A stretch of 64,000 nt of DNA from Alistipes sp. (GCA_017536555.1 JAFXHE010000017.1:1-64000); one strand, 5' to 3'. Shown: positions 1-8,773, counted from the first letter of the stretch. Made by a program: numbers and translations. Notes: generated by a model not told the origin, from the sequence alone.

Positions 1-76
1 CATAAAGGCGGAGGTGTCGCTCGTATGGCTGATTGGACGTGGTAACGTCAATGAAAAGAAAGGGGGACGACGATGA
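1..76 (+). CDS. DUF3575 family protein, C-terminal fragment
   Basis: Partial gene entering from the left edge. Reading from base 2, the last 24 residues end in EVSLVWLIGRGN and a basic KKGGRR tail before TGA at 74-76. I recognise this as the C-terminus of DUF3575 proteins, outer-membrane-associated proteins that commonly head fimbrillin operons in Bacteroidales. The stop overlaps the ATG of the next gene (ATGA, 73-76), which implies translational coupling. The family call rests on a short tail plus context, so it is moderately sure. Confidence 0.6.
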   Translation, partial: IKAEVSLVWLIGRGNVNEKKGGRR

Positions 77-1020
77 GAAGATTGTTACGAACCCTGCTTG
101 TCTTATTGTTGCTTACTGCCTGTGAGCATAAGGAGTTGTGTGAAGACCACGGACACATCGTTGAGATTGACGTAGTATTTGACTGGACAAATGCTGCGGA
201 TGCCTCTCCAGAGTCTATGTCACTGTATCTATTTTCAGAGGATGGTACAAACCCGCAACGCTACGAGCTTATGGGTCGTGATGGAGGTCGAATAAAGATA
301 TCAAAAGGCATCTATCACGCTATATGCTTCAATGGCGACACACATAACATTGAGTGTATAAATAGGGATAACCTATCTACATTCCTCATCAGATCAAAGG
401 ATGCAGACGATGTCACTGTCTCAACGGGATGGGGCTTCAGCTCTGTTGGGCTTTCAACTGCTATGACATCGAAGGATGAACGCTTGACACGCGAGCCCGA
501 TATGCTTTGGGTAGGCGATATAAATGACATTGTTGTTGATGAGTCTTGCCAGCCAATTGTATTAACTCCCGAGCCGTCGGTTATGCAGATTAAAATCACA
601 ATTCTCAATGCGGAGAACTTGAGCAACGCATCGGCAATTGTGGGAACGCTATCGGGTTTGGCGGATGGTATTTTAGCGAGTGACCAGATTCTTAATGAGG
701 CTTCGGCGACCATTCCATTTGAAGTAAGTATGGCAAAGGAGGCATCGACATTATATACCGAGTTCAACGCCTTTGGAGATTGTAAAAATAGCGACAAGTC
801 GCACTATTTAGACCTTTTCGTACTACTCAAGGATGGTAGTATCTGGAAATACTCCTATGACGTAACTCAAGAGATGCACAATGACCAAAATTATGGCACA
901 AAAACAATCGACATCACGCTGGATGGTCTACCTATACCCAAGTTAGAGGATGTAGGTAGTGGCGGTTTTGTGCCCACAATAGAGGGCTGGGAGAGTGTTG
1001 ATATTGACATAAAGATGTAA
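73..1020 (+). CDS. DUF5119 lipoprotein of fimbrillin locus
   Basis: 315-residue predicted lipoprotein. A hydrophobic signal (RRLLRTLLVLLLL) leads into the lipobox LTAC, with Cys17 as the lipidation site, followed by EHKELCEDHGH, which is typical of the DUF5119 start. The rest is beta-rich without enzymatic motifs. DUF5119 proteins sit next to fimbrillins and are thought to be accessory or anchoring pilus components; their biochemical role is unknown. The start overlaps the upstream DUF3575 stop by four bases, and a fimbrillin gene follows 30 bp downstream, so all are probably one operon whose promoter lies left of the window. Confidence 0.85.
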   Translation: MRRLLRTLLVLLLLTACEHKELCEDHGHIVEIDVVFDWTNAADASPESMSLYLFSEDGTNPQRYELMGRDGGRIKISKGIYHAICFNGDTHNIECINRDNLSTFLIRSKDADDVTVSTGWGFSSVGLSTAMTSKDERLTREPDMLWVGDINDIVVDESCQPIVLTPEPSVMQIKITILNAENLSNASAIVGTLSGLADGILASDQILNEASATIPFEVSMAKEASTLYTEFNAFGDCKNSDKSHYLDLFVLLKDGSIWKYSYDVTQEMHNDQNYGTKTIDITLDGLPIPKLEDVGSGGFVPTIEGWESVDIDIKM

Positions 1021-1050
1021 ATATTTCTTAACCATTAAAAGTTATTTTAT

Positions 1051-2625
1051 ATGAAACGAGTTTTATTATTAGTATGTGCTACCGCACTGATGGCTACCAC
1101 ATCCTGCGTTAAGGATGAAGTAGTTAAGATTCGCGAGAGTCAGGCTATTGGCTTTAGAACCTTTGTCGAGACTCGAGGACTTGAAGCTAAAACCAATACA
1201 CTAATGTCGTTCTATGTTACGGCATTGGAGACTGGTGTAGAGACACCGTACTTCAACGACCTTATGTTTATGCAGGTTGGTAACGATGGCTATACATCAA
1301 CCCCTGTATACTACTGGCCTGGCAATGAGCGCAAACTGGAGTTTTATGCCTATGCGCCAAGTGTCGCCGATATGGGTGATGATGCTAACGTAACTATTAA
1401 ACATAACGAGAAGAGCATAACAGGTTACACAGTCAATGACGACATCACACTCCAAAAAGATCTTATTTTCGCTTACAACAACAATAATGGAGCTGGTCTT
1501 GACGAGGTGGAGAGTGTGCCTTTAGCATTTAAGCACCTCCTTTCAAGAATCTCTGTTTACGCGCGAACAAGTTCTGACTATATTTACAACATCGCAGGTG
1601 TTCGCCTCGGTGGTGCATACAACAAGGGTGATATCGCCGATTTATACGATACAGTTTGGAGTACTGATGCATATAATTCGAAGTCTATATACTCAATGAC
1701 CTATGACGATGATATCGTAACAGTGAAGAAAAACGAGAGTAGTATGTCTTTATTAAAGGAGCTTCCCAATCTTAACTCATACGACGACGATAATTATATG
1801 TTCATGATTCCCCAAACTATCACACCGTGGGATCCTGAAACTGATAAAACAAACGTCAATGAGGGCGCATATATCTCTGTAAGACTTCAGATTAACACAG
1901 CTGATGGTGTTCGCGTCTATCCGAGTGAGAGCGATACCGATGATGGCTACGCTTGGGTTGCAGTACCTATCAGCGAAGTTGAATGGAAAGGTGGATACGC
2001 ATACACCTATTATCTCGACTTTACAAATGGTGCAGGATATGTTGACCCCGATGAGGAGGGCGCAGGCGAGAAGGTACTTGGCGATGCAGTCATAAAGGTT
2101 ACTGCCTCGTTGCCAGAGATGAATGAGGGTGTTGAGAACATGGTTGTAAACCCCAATATGATTGGTAAGTGGGAAGCATACCGCTTCTACATTGATCATA
2201 CATACTATACAAAAGACGATGCTGGAGAGAAGGTAATTGGTGAGACAGTACGCACTGAAGAGTCAGAAGATGTTAATTATATTGGCACTCGAATAGATAA
2301 TTTTGCATCACTCGAAATTTTAGACGGTAAAAAGGCTTGGGTTAAGCACCCAGTAACCAAAGAGAAAGTGTCGGTAGATTATTATGTAAATGAGGACAAC
2401 TGTATATTGATAGATTGCTATCGTAGAGATTATGCAGAACCAGGCTCATTAAACGCAGATGACTATACCGTTGTATCTTATCTCCATGAGATCATTCCCG
2501 CATCAGAACATAGCCAAGGACATGCCGTTATCAAGGTATACGGTAGCAGCTATGAGTATATTGATGGCGTACAGATGTATTATGATGAAGAGGTAACTAT
2601 ACTATTTAACCTGGATATTATATAG
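1051..2625 (+). CDS. Fimbrillin family lipoprotein (long, 524 aa)
   Basis: Predicted type V pilus subunit or tip adhesin. The signal peptide ends at a lipobox near Cys19 (TTSC), followed by acidic linker residues. The FETRGLEAKTN-like segment near residue 45 resembles the arginine-containing region where fimbrillin precursors are cleaved by trypsin-like proteases before strand-exchange polymerisation (family knowledge). It carries the fimbrillin hallmarks YYWPGN near residue 90 and FKHLLSRISVYA near residue 165. At 524 residues it is longer than the next fimbrillin; residues from about 370 onward form an extra C-terminal domain that may make it a tip or regulatory subunit (inference). Confidence 0.85.
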   Translation: MKRVLLLVCATALMATTSCVKDEVVKIRESQAIGFRTFVETRGLEAKTNTLMSFYVTALETGVETPYFNDLMFMQVGNDGYTSTPVYYWPGNERKLEFYAYAPSVADMGDDANVTIKHNEKSITGYTVNDDITLQKDLIFAYNNNNGAGLDEVESVPLAFKHLLSRISVYARTSSDYIYNIAGVRLGGAYNKGDIADLYDTVWSTDAYNSKSIYSMTYDDDIVTVKKNESSMSLLKELPNLNSYDDDNYMFMIPQTITPWDPETDKTNVNEGAYISVRLQINTADGVRVYPSESDTDDGYAWVAVPISEVEWKGGYAYTYYLDFTNGAGYVDPDEEGAGEKVLGDAVIKVTASLPEMNEGVENMVVNPNMIGKWEAYRFYIDHTYYTKDDAGEKVIGETVRTEESEDVNYIGTRIDNFASLEILDGKKAWVKHPVTKEKVSVDYYVNEDNCILIDCYRRDYAEPGSLNADDYTVVSYLHEIIPASEHSQGHAVIKVYGSSYEYIDGVQMYYDEEVTILFNLDII

Positions 2626-2676
2626 TAACATCATACTACATATTTATTAACTAAATATAAATCATTTGTCAATATT

Positions 2677-3759
2677 ATGAAAAAGAGTATAATTTTGATA
2701 CTATTAGCTACGTTGGCAATGGTATCGTGCAACAAGGATTATGTAGTACATAAAAACAATGGCTCGAAGATTGAGATTCGTACAGCTATTGACACACGTG
2801 CTACCGAGATAAAGGAGAGTGATCTTCAGGCGTTCAGTGTGACTGCGCTATATGAGGATGGTGTCACATATTTCGAGGAGATCTTCACACGCGAAGCAGG
2901 CAGCATATATTTTGTGTCTGACACAGACTACTATTGGCCTGCAGACGAAGATTTGACATTTATTGCATATTACCCCGCAATGGAGAATGTAACAATAAAT
3001 GGCGAAGAGAAGGTTATTACTGGCTATACACCTGATGCAGACATCGCACAGCAGATAGATTTTATTACTGCTGTCAAGAAGACGAACATTGAAGATAGCG
3101 CAAATGGCGTAGCGTTGGAGTTTAAGCACCAGCTTTCACAGATTGAGGTAAATGGCAAAAACACAAATAAAGGCTACACAATCAAGGTGAAGGCAATACG
3201 TCTTAATAACGTTGCGAAATCTGGCGATTTTGACTTCGTTGCACCTATGGTTAACTGGAAGCAGAGTGATGAACTCACAAGCTACGAGATTGAGTTTGCA
3301 AACGAGATAACTTTAGGCGACGACCTTGCCTCTCTAATGGGTGGAAAGGGTAATGCAATGCTTATTCCTCAAACACGTCTGCCTTGGGGCATAACTCCAT
3401 CTGACGATGATGCAGCAGCAGGTGAGGGCTCTGGCGATGACGACGACCAGAGTGTAGAGGAGCCTACATCTGATCCCAATGGTACATACATTGCATTCTA
3501 CATCAACGCCGTTACAGAGTCAGGCTCAAAGGTATATCCGAGAGATAATGATGAATATGGATGGGTTGCTCTCCCAATCGCGTTTAATTGGGCTGCAGGA
3601 TACAAGTACACCTACAACTGTGACTTTAGCGAGGGTTTAGGTGTCGTAGCTCCCGAGGAAGAAGGTGACGAAGAGGGCGAGGAGATTTTCGGCAACAAGA
3701 TTAACGTTGATGCATCATTTGGTGGTTGGACCTATAGTTCTACAACTCTCGATTTCTAA
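2677..3759 (+). CDS. Fimbrillin family lipoprotein (360 aa)
   Basis: Second fimbrillin of the locus. The lipoprotein signal ends with MVSC (Cys18), then NKDYV. The motifs parallel those of the preceding gene: TAIDTRATEIKESDLQAF near residue 40, YYWPADEDLTF near 85, and FKHQLSQIEV near 150. An acidic low-complexity stretch (DDDAAAGEGSGDDDDQ) lies near residue 250 and an EEEGDEEGEE patch precedes the C-terminus. The protein ends without the extra domain of its neighbour, which fits a shaft or anchor subunit. The gap of about 50 bp and the terminator directly after it suggest it is the last gene of the operon. Confidence 0.85.
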   Translation: MKKSIILILLATLAMVSCNKDYVVHKNNGSKIEIRTAIDTRATEIKESDLQAFSVTALYEDGVTYFEEIFTREAGSIYFVSDTDYYWPADEDLTFIAYYPAMENVTINGEEKVITGYTPDADIAQQIDFITAVKKTNIEDSANGVALEFKHQLSQIEVNGKNTNKGYTIKVKAIRLNNVAKSGDFDFVAPMVNWKQSDELTSYEIEFANEITLGDDLASLMGGKGNAMLIPQTRLPWGITPSDDDAAAGEGSGDDDDQSVEEPTSDPNGTYIAFYINAVTESGSKVYPRDNDEYGWVALPIAFNWAAGYKYTYNCDFSEGLGVVAPEEEGDEEGEEIFGNKINVDASFGGWTYSSTTLDF

Positions 3760-3780
3760 TTTAACGCTAAATACTCAAAT

Positions 3781-3815
3781 CAAATGCCACCCAAGTTGGG
3801 TGGCATTTGGTTTTA
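3781..3815 (+). terminator. Rho-independent terminator of fimbrillin operon
   Basis: Perfect 12-bp stem: CAAATGCCACCC at 3781-3792 pairs with GGGTGGCATTTG at 3798-3809 around a 5-nt loop. A short T-rich run follows. It closes the fimbrillin operon. Confidence 0.85.
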
Positions 3816-3894
3816 CAGTACTACCCTACAATGTGTATTGATACCCTGCTTTGAATTATCAAACTTAAATAATGTTTGTTTTATGCAAAAAGAG

Positions 3895-3902
3895 TATCTT
3901 TG
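3895..3902 (+). promoter_or_regulatory. -7 element of msrA promoter
   Basis: TATCTTTG matches the Bacteroidetes -7 consensus TAnnTTTG. It lies 24 bp before the ATG at 3926, inside the longer open frame that begins at 3872, so the shorter start is correct. The -33 box is poor (TTTG at 3875-3878, spacing only 16). Confidence 0.65.
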
Positions 3903-3925
3903 TACCTGATAACAACACAAGACAA

Positions 3926-4432
3926 ATGAAAGTAATATATTTTGCAGGTGGGTGCTTCTGGGGTACAGAGCACTATTTCAAACAGATACACGGCGTAACA
4001 TCAACCGATGTTGGATATGCCAACGGCAACACATTGGCTCCTACATACGAGCAGGTTTACACCGACACAACGGGCTATGTTGAGTGTGTACGAGTTGAGT
4101 ACGACCCAAGCATTGTAACACTTGAACTGCTCACTAAACTATATTTTAAGTCGATAGACCCTACTATGAAAAACCAACAGGGCAACGACATTGGCACACG
4201 CTACCGAACTGGTATATATTATACAGATGAGTCTGACCTACCAACAATCGAGAAAATATACGACGAGGTTGCAGCACACTATGACGAAGAGTTAGCCGTA
4301 GAATTATTACCCCTCAAGAATTTCTATGATGCCGAAGAGTATCACCAAGATTATCTTGACAAAAACCCCGCTGGATACTGCCATCTACCGAAAGCTTTAT
4401 TCGATTACGCGCTAAAAGCTAACTCTAACTAA
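3926..4432 (+). CDS. msrA: Peptide-methionine (S)-S-oxide reductase MsrA
   Basis: Reduces methionine-S-sulfoxide in proteins back to methionine with thioredoxin as electron donor. The 168-residue protein starts MKVIYFAGGCFWG; Cys10 in the GGCFWG motif is the sulfenic-acid-forming catalytic residue. GYANG, DPT and EEYHQDYLDKNP are the usual conserved blocks. The C-terminus is short, with no fused MsrB domain. A more upstream ATG at 3872 would overlap the predicted promoter, so 3926 is preferred. It is monocistronic between two terminators. Confidence 0.93.
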   Translation: MKVIYFAGGCFWGTEHYFKQIHGVTSTDVGYANGNTLAPTYEQVYTDTTGYVECVRVEYDPSIVTLELLTKLYFKSIDPTMKNQQGNDIGTRYRTGIYYTDESDLPTIEKIYDEVAAHYDEELAVELLPLKNFYDAEEYHQDYLDKNPAGYCHLPKALFDYALKANSN

Positions 4433-4438
4433 TAAAAT

Positions 4439-4483
4439 AATTTAGGGCTACATATCTAAAGTGATATATAGCCCTAAATTTTA
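4439..4483. terminator. Bidirectional terminator between msrA and sialidase
   Basis: Stem TTTAGGGCTA (4441-4450) pairs with TAGCCCTAAA (4469-4478), extended by A/T pairs on both sides. A-rich left and T-rich right flanks let it act for both converging genes. Confidence 0.8.
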
Positions 4484-4496
4484 TATATTTTACATA

Positions 4497-6080
4497 TTAC
4501 TCCCTATACACGTATTTACCTTCAGTTATCCTCTCAAGCGGCAAACACTCGTAAGCGATGGTATAACCGCCATAGCCACCACCGCCTGAACAATACGTAG
4601 TCTCCTCCCACAAGAATGCGAGGCGACCATCTTGTTGCCACGCCATTGTCGAGTATGCAGAGTTAAGCGTTGTCACACGATATACGCCCTCCCAATCTTT
4701 AGCAATAGTTGCAGGTGATGAGTAGTCAGCAGATGACACAAGAGCCTTATAGTAGATACCCACGTTTTTACGCTCTGGCCCAAGTGGCACCGATTGTAAC
4801 AACAAATCGACATCAGCACCATCCTCTACGCGTGTTGCAGGGATAAGCATCACCTCGCCATTGGTAGAGTTATCGCGCGCGATAACACCCCCGTTGCCAG
4901 AGCCAGAGAATGACGCAGTAGACCACTTACCCGTAGCAGCATTAGCATCGCTAAATGTAAATATATTATAGTAGCGACCACCCGTCCAACGCGAGCTCAA
5001 AAGCACAGACCCATCAGGCAACTCCTCCACCTTCGGCTCATCACAATTATTTGATATTGGAGCTTTAGCGACTCCACCAAGCACCTCCCAGCTATCACCA
5101 AAGTTATCGGAGTATAGCACAAAATTCATAGCAGTATTCGATCTATTACGCACAAGTATAGCGCAATACAGACGATAATAGTCACCTACCTTCACCTTGC
5201 GGCTCTGCATAATGCGTCCCGATGCTACAAACATCGCCTTAACAGGTCCAAACGAGCAGTCATCAAATTTTGAGTATATAGTTTCGGAGATATCTACAGG
5301 CTTACTCCAGGTCTCACCACCATTATCGCTATAAAAACGCGCTATATTTTGATGGTTATCACGTGTACCTGCCTGATACGACACATTTCCTGCACAACTC
5401 ATAAGTAACACACGGCTGCTTTCGCGGTCTGCAACAATACACGGATCACCATATCCCACATTCATAAAATCGGGCGACGCGGCACCCAGTCCCTCAATGA
5501 TAACCTCGATATCGCCCCACGTAACACCATTATCGTAGCTCTTACGCATATGTAGGTCTATGCGACCAAGATCAGCCACACCGATATCTACGCGACTATG
5601 ACGGTAGTCGGCAGCTGCGATGATAGTGCCATTATTTGTCACAGCCACAGCGGGAATACGATATGGAATATCTGCATCCTCATACATCGGGAAGAGGTCA
5701 AAACGTCGCGTAAGTTCATTCTGCACAATATCCACAACGACAGGCTCGCCTTCGCCGTACGTAACCTCGATAGTGGCTCTGCGTGGCAGACGGCTACTAT
5801 TCTCGGCAACGGTAAACGACACAGATAATTTATTGACTGCTACACCACTAATCCAATCAGCCGTAGAAGTAGCCACAGGCAGCTCATTGTCTGTCCTATT
5901 TTTGATGGTGTAGTAGAACACAACCTGCTCCTGCTCGCCGTTAAGGACAAACTTCGGTGTATCAACACTTATTACAGGCTTCTCCGCTGGCTGATTGTCG
6001 CCAGTGTCGGGGTTATCACACCCTACAGCACACATAGCGCACATCATAAAGAGGGTTATAATACCAAATACTCGTTTCAT
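4497..6080 (-). CDS. BACON-GH33 exo-alpha-sialidase lipoprotein
   Basis: Secreted sialidase that would release terminal sialic acids from host mucin or glycoprotein glycans. The 527-residue lipoprotein has lipobox AVGC (Cys21), a BACON-type beta domain at about 37-117, then a six-bladed GH33 propeller. Visible sialidase signatures are YRIP at 140-143 (first Arg of the carboxylate-binding triad) and Asp boxes at 181-189 (SYDNGVTWG), 251-259 (SDNGGETWS) and 324-332 (SDNFGDSWE), with EPKVEELPDGSVLLSSR near 348-364. No sialic-acid catabolism genes are adjacent, so the free sugar may be used elsewhere or released for other microbes (inference). Confidence 0.9.
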   Translation of the reverse strand: MKRVFGIITLFMMCAMCAVGCDNPDTGDNQPAEKPVISVDTPKFVLNGEQEQVVFYYTIKNRTDNELPVATSTADWISGVAVNKLSVSFTVAENSSRLPRRATIEVTYGEGEPVVVDIVQNELTRRFDLFPMYEDADIPYRIPAVAVTNNGTIIAAADYRHSRVDIGVADLGRIDLHMRKSYDNGVTWGDIEVIIEGLGAASPDFMNVGYGDPCIVADRESSRVLLMSCAGNVSYQAGTRDNHQNIARFYSDNGGETWSKPVDISETIYSKFDDCSFGPVKAMFVASGRIMQSRKVKVGDYYRLYCAILVRNRSNTAMNFVLYSDNFGDSWEVLGGVAKAPISNNCDEPKVEELPDGSVLLSSRWTGGRYYNIFTFSDANAATGKWSTASFSGSGNGGVIARDNSTNGEVMLIPATRVEDGADVDLLLQSVPLGPERKNVGIYYKALVSSADYSSPATIAKDWEGVYRVTTLNSAYSTMAWQQDGRLAFLWEETTYCSGGGGYGGYTIAYECLPLERITEGKYVYRE

Positions 6081-6108
6081 ATAAGTTTAAAATTGGTTTA
6101 CTCGTAGA

Positions 6109-6139
6109 CAAATGTAGTAATTTTATTTCACAAAACAAA
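6109..6139 (-). promoter_or_regulatory. Sialidase gene promoter
   Basis: On the minus strand, TTTG (6139-6136), a 19-nt spacer and TACATTTG (6116-6109) match the Bacteroidetes -33/-7 consensus. It lies 29 bp before the sialidase start. Confidence 0.75.
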
Positions 6140-6257
6140 AAGACAAAACGCAGAACAACCATTTATTGGCAGCAACAATATATTTTTTTTGGCGGGCTCG
6201 ATATCCTTTTCCATATTTTTTGCTACCTTTATCCGTCAAACTGATATAAACTTGGAT

Positions 6258-7499
6258 ATGGACAGCTACAATATTTTTCAGAATTTTATCAATACACTGC
6301 TTATCTATATGGGGTGCTCCGAGGCATTTGCAGCCATAGCAAATCGCTGGTTCGGTCTTATTTTCATAATAGTTTTCGCTATCCTTGCCGACATATTCTT
6401 TAACAAAGGCATACTGCGCATTATTCGCAATATTGTCACTCATACAAAGGCGAAATGGGACGATACACTACTGAACCGTATGGTCGTTAGACGAATGTGC
6501 AATATAATGACACCTATACTTATATATGTGTTACTACCCATTGCATTTATGCCACACGATGGCAATGTAGACTGGATATACACTATGCTCAAGCGTGTCA
6601 CAGAGATATACCTCGTTATCGCCTGCACGCGCTTTGGCTTTGCCCTTGTCAACGCCAGCTTCGACCTTATTGAGCAGCGTCCCACTTGGCAAGGTAAGCC
6701 ACTAAGAGGTCTGGCACAAACGGGATATGTTATTATCGCCTGCATCGCTATAATACTCGTCCTCGCCATTATACTCGACCGCTCCCCTACCATGCTCCTA
6801 ACGGGTATAGGTGCTTCTGCCGCAGTACTTATGCTCATATTCAAGGATAGCATCCTCGGACTCGTTGCAGGAGTACAACTATCAGCTAATAATATGCTCA
6901 AAGTTGGCGACTGGATAGCAATGTCCAAATATGGCATCGACGGCGTTGTCGAGGAGGTTGCACTAACCACCATTAAGATTCGTGCGTGGGATAACACCCT
7001 ACAGACACTACCACCCTACCTGCTTATTAGCGAGCCCTTCGACAACTGGCAGGCAATGCGCGATTCAGGTGGACGACGCATAAAGCGTTCACTAAATATC
7101 GATATGACAAGTGTGCGCTTTGCAGATAGCGACCTTGTAGAAAAGCTGACATCGGGCGAACACACACAGGAGCTTATGAGACAGATAGAACAACAGCGCA
7201 CTGATGGTAAGAGCATCACAAATCTCGACCTCTATATGTGGTGTATGAATAGATATATCATCAACCATCCCGATATCAACCACGATATGTTGATATTAGT
7301 GCGTCAGTTGCAGCCCAACCAGTGGGGTCTACCTATTGAGTTCTACTGTTTTTCGGCCAATGTCAACTGGGTGCCGTACGAAAATCTGCAATCGGAGATT
7401 ATTTCATACGTCGTTGCCACCGCCCCACTGTTCGACCTGCGCATACACCAAGCACCATCACAATTTGGCACGCAACAGGAGATGATTGAGACGGAGTAG
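6258..7499 (+). CDS. MscS-family mechanosensitive ion channel
   Basis: Inner-membrane channel that would open under hypo-osmotic stress. The 413-residue protein begins MDSYNIFQNF and has about five transmembrane segments. The pore-lining helix and cytoplasmic beta domain are recognisable around LLTGIGASAAVLMLIFKDSI, then LVAGVQLSANNMLKVGDWI and GVVEEVALTTIKIRAWDN. The extended C-terminus and GDWI motif resemble YbdG-type members. An upstream in-frame start at 6189 is possible, but a TACCTTTA promoter-like element (6224-6231) sits between the two, favouring 6258. It is divergent from the sialidase. Confidence 0.88.
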   Translation: MDSYNIFQNFINTLLIYMGCSEAFAAIANRWFGLIFIIVFAILADIFFNKGILRIIRNIVTHTKAKWDDTLLNRMVVRRMCNIMTPILIYVLLPIAFMPHDGNVDWIYTMLKRVTEIYLVIACTRFGFALVNASFDLIEQRPTWQGKPLRGLAQTGYVIIACIAIILVLAIILDRSPTMLLTGIGASAAVLMLIFKDSILGLVAGVQLSANNMLKVGDWIAMSKYGIDGVVEEVALTTIKIRAWDNTLQTLPPYLLISEPFDNWQAMRDSGGRRIKRSLNIDMTSVRFADSDLVEKLTSGEHTQELMRQIEQQRTDGKSITNLDLYMWCMNRYIINHPDINHDMLILVRQLQPNQWGLPIEFYCFSANVNWVPYENLQSEIISYVVATAPLFDLRIHQAPSQFGTQQEMIETE

Positions 7500-7616
7500 A
7501 TTGCAATGAAAAAAATGTTGATTTCAACGATAGTATATAACAAATACATTATCAGCGAGTTAAATTACAACACGAAACTTTCGCTAAAAAAAAGTAAAAA
7601 AAAACTTACAAAATAT

Positions 7617-7647
7617 TTTGCAGATTAAAAAAAACGCCTTATATTTG
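7617..7647 (+). promoter_or_regulatory. tRNA-Lys promoter
   Basis: TTTG (7617-7620), a 19-nt spacer, then TATATTTG (7640-7647): an exact Bacteroidetes sigma-ABfr style promoter, 35 bp before the tRNA. Confidence 0.85.
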
Positions 7648-7682
7648 CACTCGCAATTAGGAACTAAACCAAATTTGCAAAT

Positions 7683-7755
7683 GCCTCTTTAGCTCAGTTG
7701 GTAGAGCACGACACTCTTAATGTTGGGGTCCAGGGTTCGAGCCCCTGAGGGGGTA
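7683..7755 (+). tRNA. tRNA-Lys (anticodon CTT)
   Basis: A cloverleaf can be drawn by hand. The acceptor GCCTCTT pairs with AGGGGGT with wobble pairs; the D-stem is GCTC/GAGC; the anticodon stem CGACA/TGTTG carries loop CTCTTAA, so the anticodon is CTT. The T-arm is CAGGG-TTCGAGC-CCCTG. CCA is not encoded (the discriminator is followed by CA). A canonical promoter lies upstream and an intrinsic terminator downstream. Confidence 0.93.
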
Positions 7756-7765
7756 CAACAAAAGG

Positions 7766-7791
7766 TCCGATGGTTTTCCATCGGATTTTTT
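7766..7791 (+). terminator. Intrinsic terminator of tRNA-Lys
   Basis: TCCGATGG (7766-7773), TTTT loop, CCATCGGA (7778-7785), followed by six T. Confidence 0.88.
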
Positions 7792-7892
7792 GTTTTATAC
7801 CCTCGGGCGAGAAGCCTGGATGCGCCTCCCTTTCAGGGAGGTCGGGAGGGTGTAAACTAAACGAGCACACGACTGCCTACGCAGTAGCGCAG

Positions 7893-7994
7893 TCGAGCCC
7901 CTGAGGGGGTACGAAGGACGGAAATTACAACGATTTCCGTCCTTTTTTTTGTATGAATACGCTTGGTTTGGCGGTGGTCTGTGGCAGAATTAGG
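7893..7994 (+). repeat. tRNA-Lys 3'-end remnant plus terminator, copy A
   Basis: The 20 bases TCGAGCCCCTGAGGGGGTAC at 7893-7912 are identical to the T-arm and acceptor 3' half of the tRNA-Lys at 7737-7756. They are followed by an own terminator (stem GGACGGAAAT 7916-7925 with ATTTCCGTCC 7933-7942, then eight T). About 50 further bases recur in copy B. A GAGCAC patch at about 7863 may be the decayed D-arm. No complete cloverleaf can be formed, so this is a tRNA fossil. The rest of the 7792-8132 gap holds only small hairpins, an inverted-repeat arm at 8009-8021 and the promoter of the next gene. Confidence 0.75.
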
Positions 7995-8103
7995 CAATAA
8001 TAAACCTCTTCGCAACATTTGTTGAACCAATGCTGAACCAAAAGAAAAATTGCGTGAACCACAAATTTTGCATGTTTGGCAGATGTTCGTATTTATATTT
8101 TTG

Positions 8104-8111
8104 TAACTTTG
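8104..8111 (+). promoter_or_regulatory. -7 element for the 8133 gene
   Basis: TAACTTTG matches the Bacteroidetes -7 consensus, 21 bp before the ATG at 8133. No good -33 box at the usual spacing was found. Confidence 0.5.
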
Positions 8112-8132
8112 TAAAACTAAAATTCACAAACT

Positions 8133-8537
8133 ATGAAAAACTTTTTAATCTTCCTTGCAGGTTTCGTCTCTGGTATAATCTGCTTGTTCCTTGTTTCATT
8201 AGCGGTTGCATATGGCTCTAACGATGATCCCCAGGGTATACCTGGTTTGACAATCTTTGAGCAACCTGCTGATGTTATTCCTTCCGACTCATTCGAAGTA
8301 TTGCAGGTCGTAAGTGGCGGCAATGCTTTAGCGAACGCTGGTGAAAAGTTCTATGGTAACGAATATCTATACAATGGTATGGTTGTTCTCTTTTTAGCAA
8401 ACGAGAACACTCATTACTACGACGATCAAATAATTTCCGTTCCTCGTGGTAAAAGTGTGCGTCAGATTGGAACTTATCAGTATGAGACGAAGTTAGGCTA
8501 CAAAACAGTACCCGCTGTTGCGATATTTGATAACTAA
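8133..8537 (+). CDS. Small membrane-anchored protein of unknown function
   Basis: 134 residues. The N-terminus KNFLIFLAGFVSGIICLFLV followed by SLAVAYG is one transmembrane helix or uncleaved signal; the remainder is a soluble beta-rich domain containing GLTIFEQP, SFEVLQVVSGGNALANAGEKF and a basic KSVRQIGTYQY stretch. I recall similar short proteins in gut Bacteroidales but no assigned function. It is odd in being bracketed by two near-identical tRNA-3'-end/terminator modules (7893-7994, 8634-8732) and by inverted 13-bp arms, suggesting the whole cassette was duplicated or inserted at the tRNA gene. Confidence 0.7.
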   Translation: MKNFLIFLAGFVSGIICLFLVSLAVAYGSNDDPQGIPGLTIFEQPADVIPSDSFEVLQVVSGGNALANAGEKFYGNEYLYNGMVVLFLANENTHYYDDQIISVPRGKSVRQIGTYQYETKLGYKTVPAVAIFDN

Positions 8538-8633
8538 TATTCCTATACACCCCTTGCGACAAAAGTGTTGAACCTATATAGAACCAAATGTTGCGAAATA
8601 GGCGTTGTAGGCGCATAAAAGCCAATACATTAC

Positions 8634-8732
8634 AGCCCCTGAGGGGATACGAAGGACGGAAATCGTTGTGATTTCCGTCCTTTTTTTGTATAAATGCGCT
8701 TGGTTTGGCAGTGGTATGTGGCGGAATTTGGG
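8634..8732 (+). repeat. tRNA-Lys 3'-end remnant plus terminator, copy B
   Basis: Second copy of the module at 7893-7994, about 100 bp long and by eye more than 80 percent identical. It has AGCCCCTGAGGGG, a terminator stem GGACGGAAAT (8654-8663) with ATTTCCGTCC (8671-8680) and seven T, then the shared GCTTGGTTTGGC...GTGGC tail. The terminator loop differs between copies while the stem is conserved. It probably terminates transcription of the 8133 gene. Confidence 0.75.
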
Positions 8733-8773
8733 CTCATTCCGAAAACACAGTGGAGATATTTATAAAAAGATGC

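Noticed and set aside
7893..7912. A second functional tRNA-Lys gene
   Set aside because: Only the 3' half matches; no D-arm or anticodon arm can be folded.
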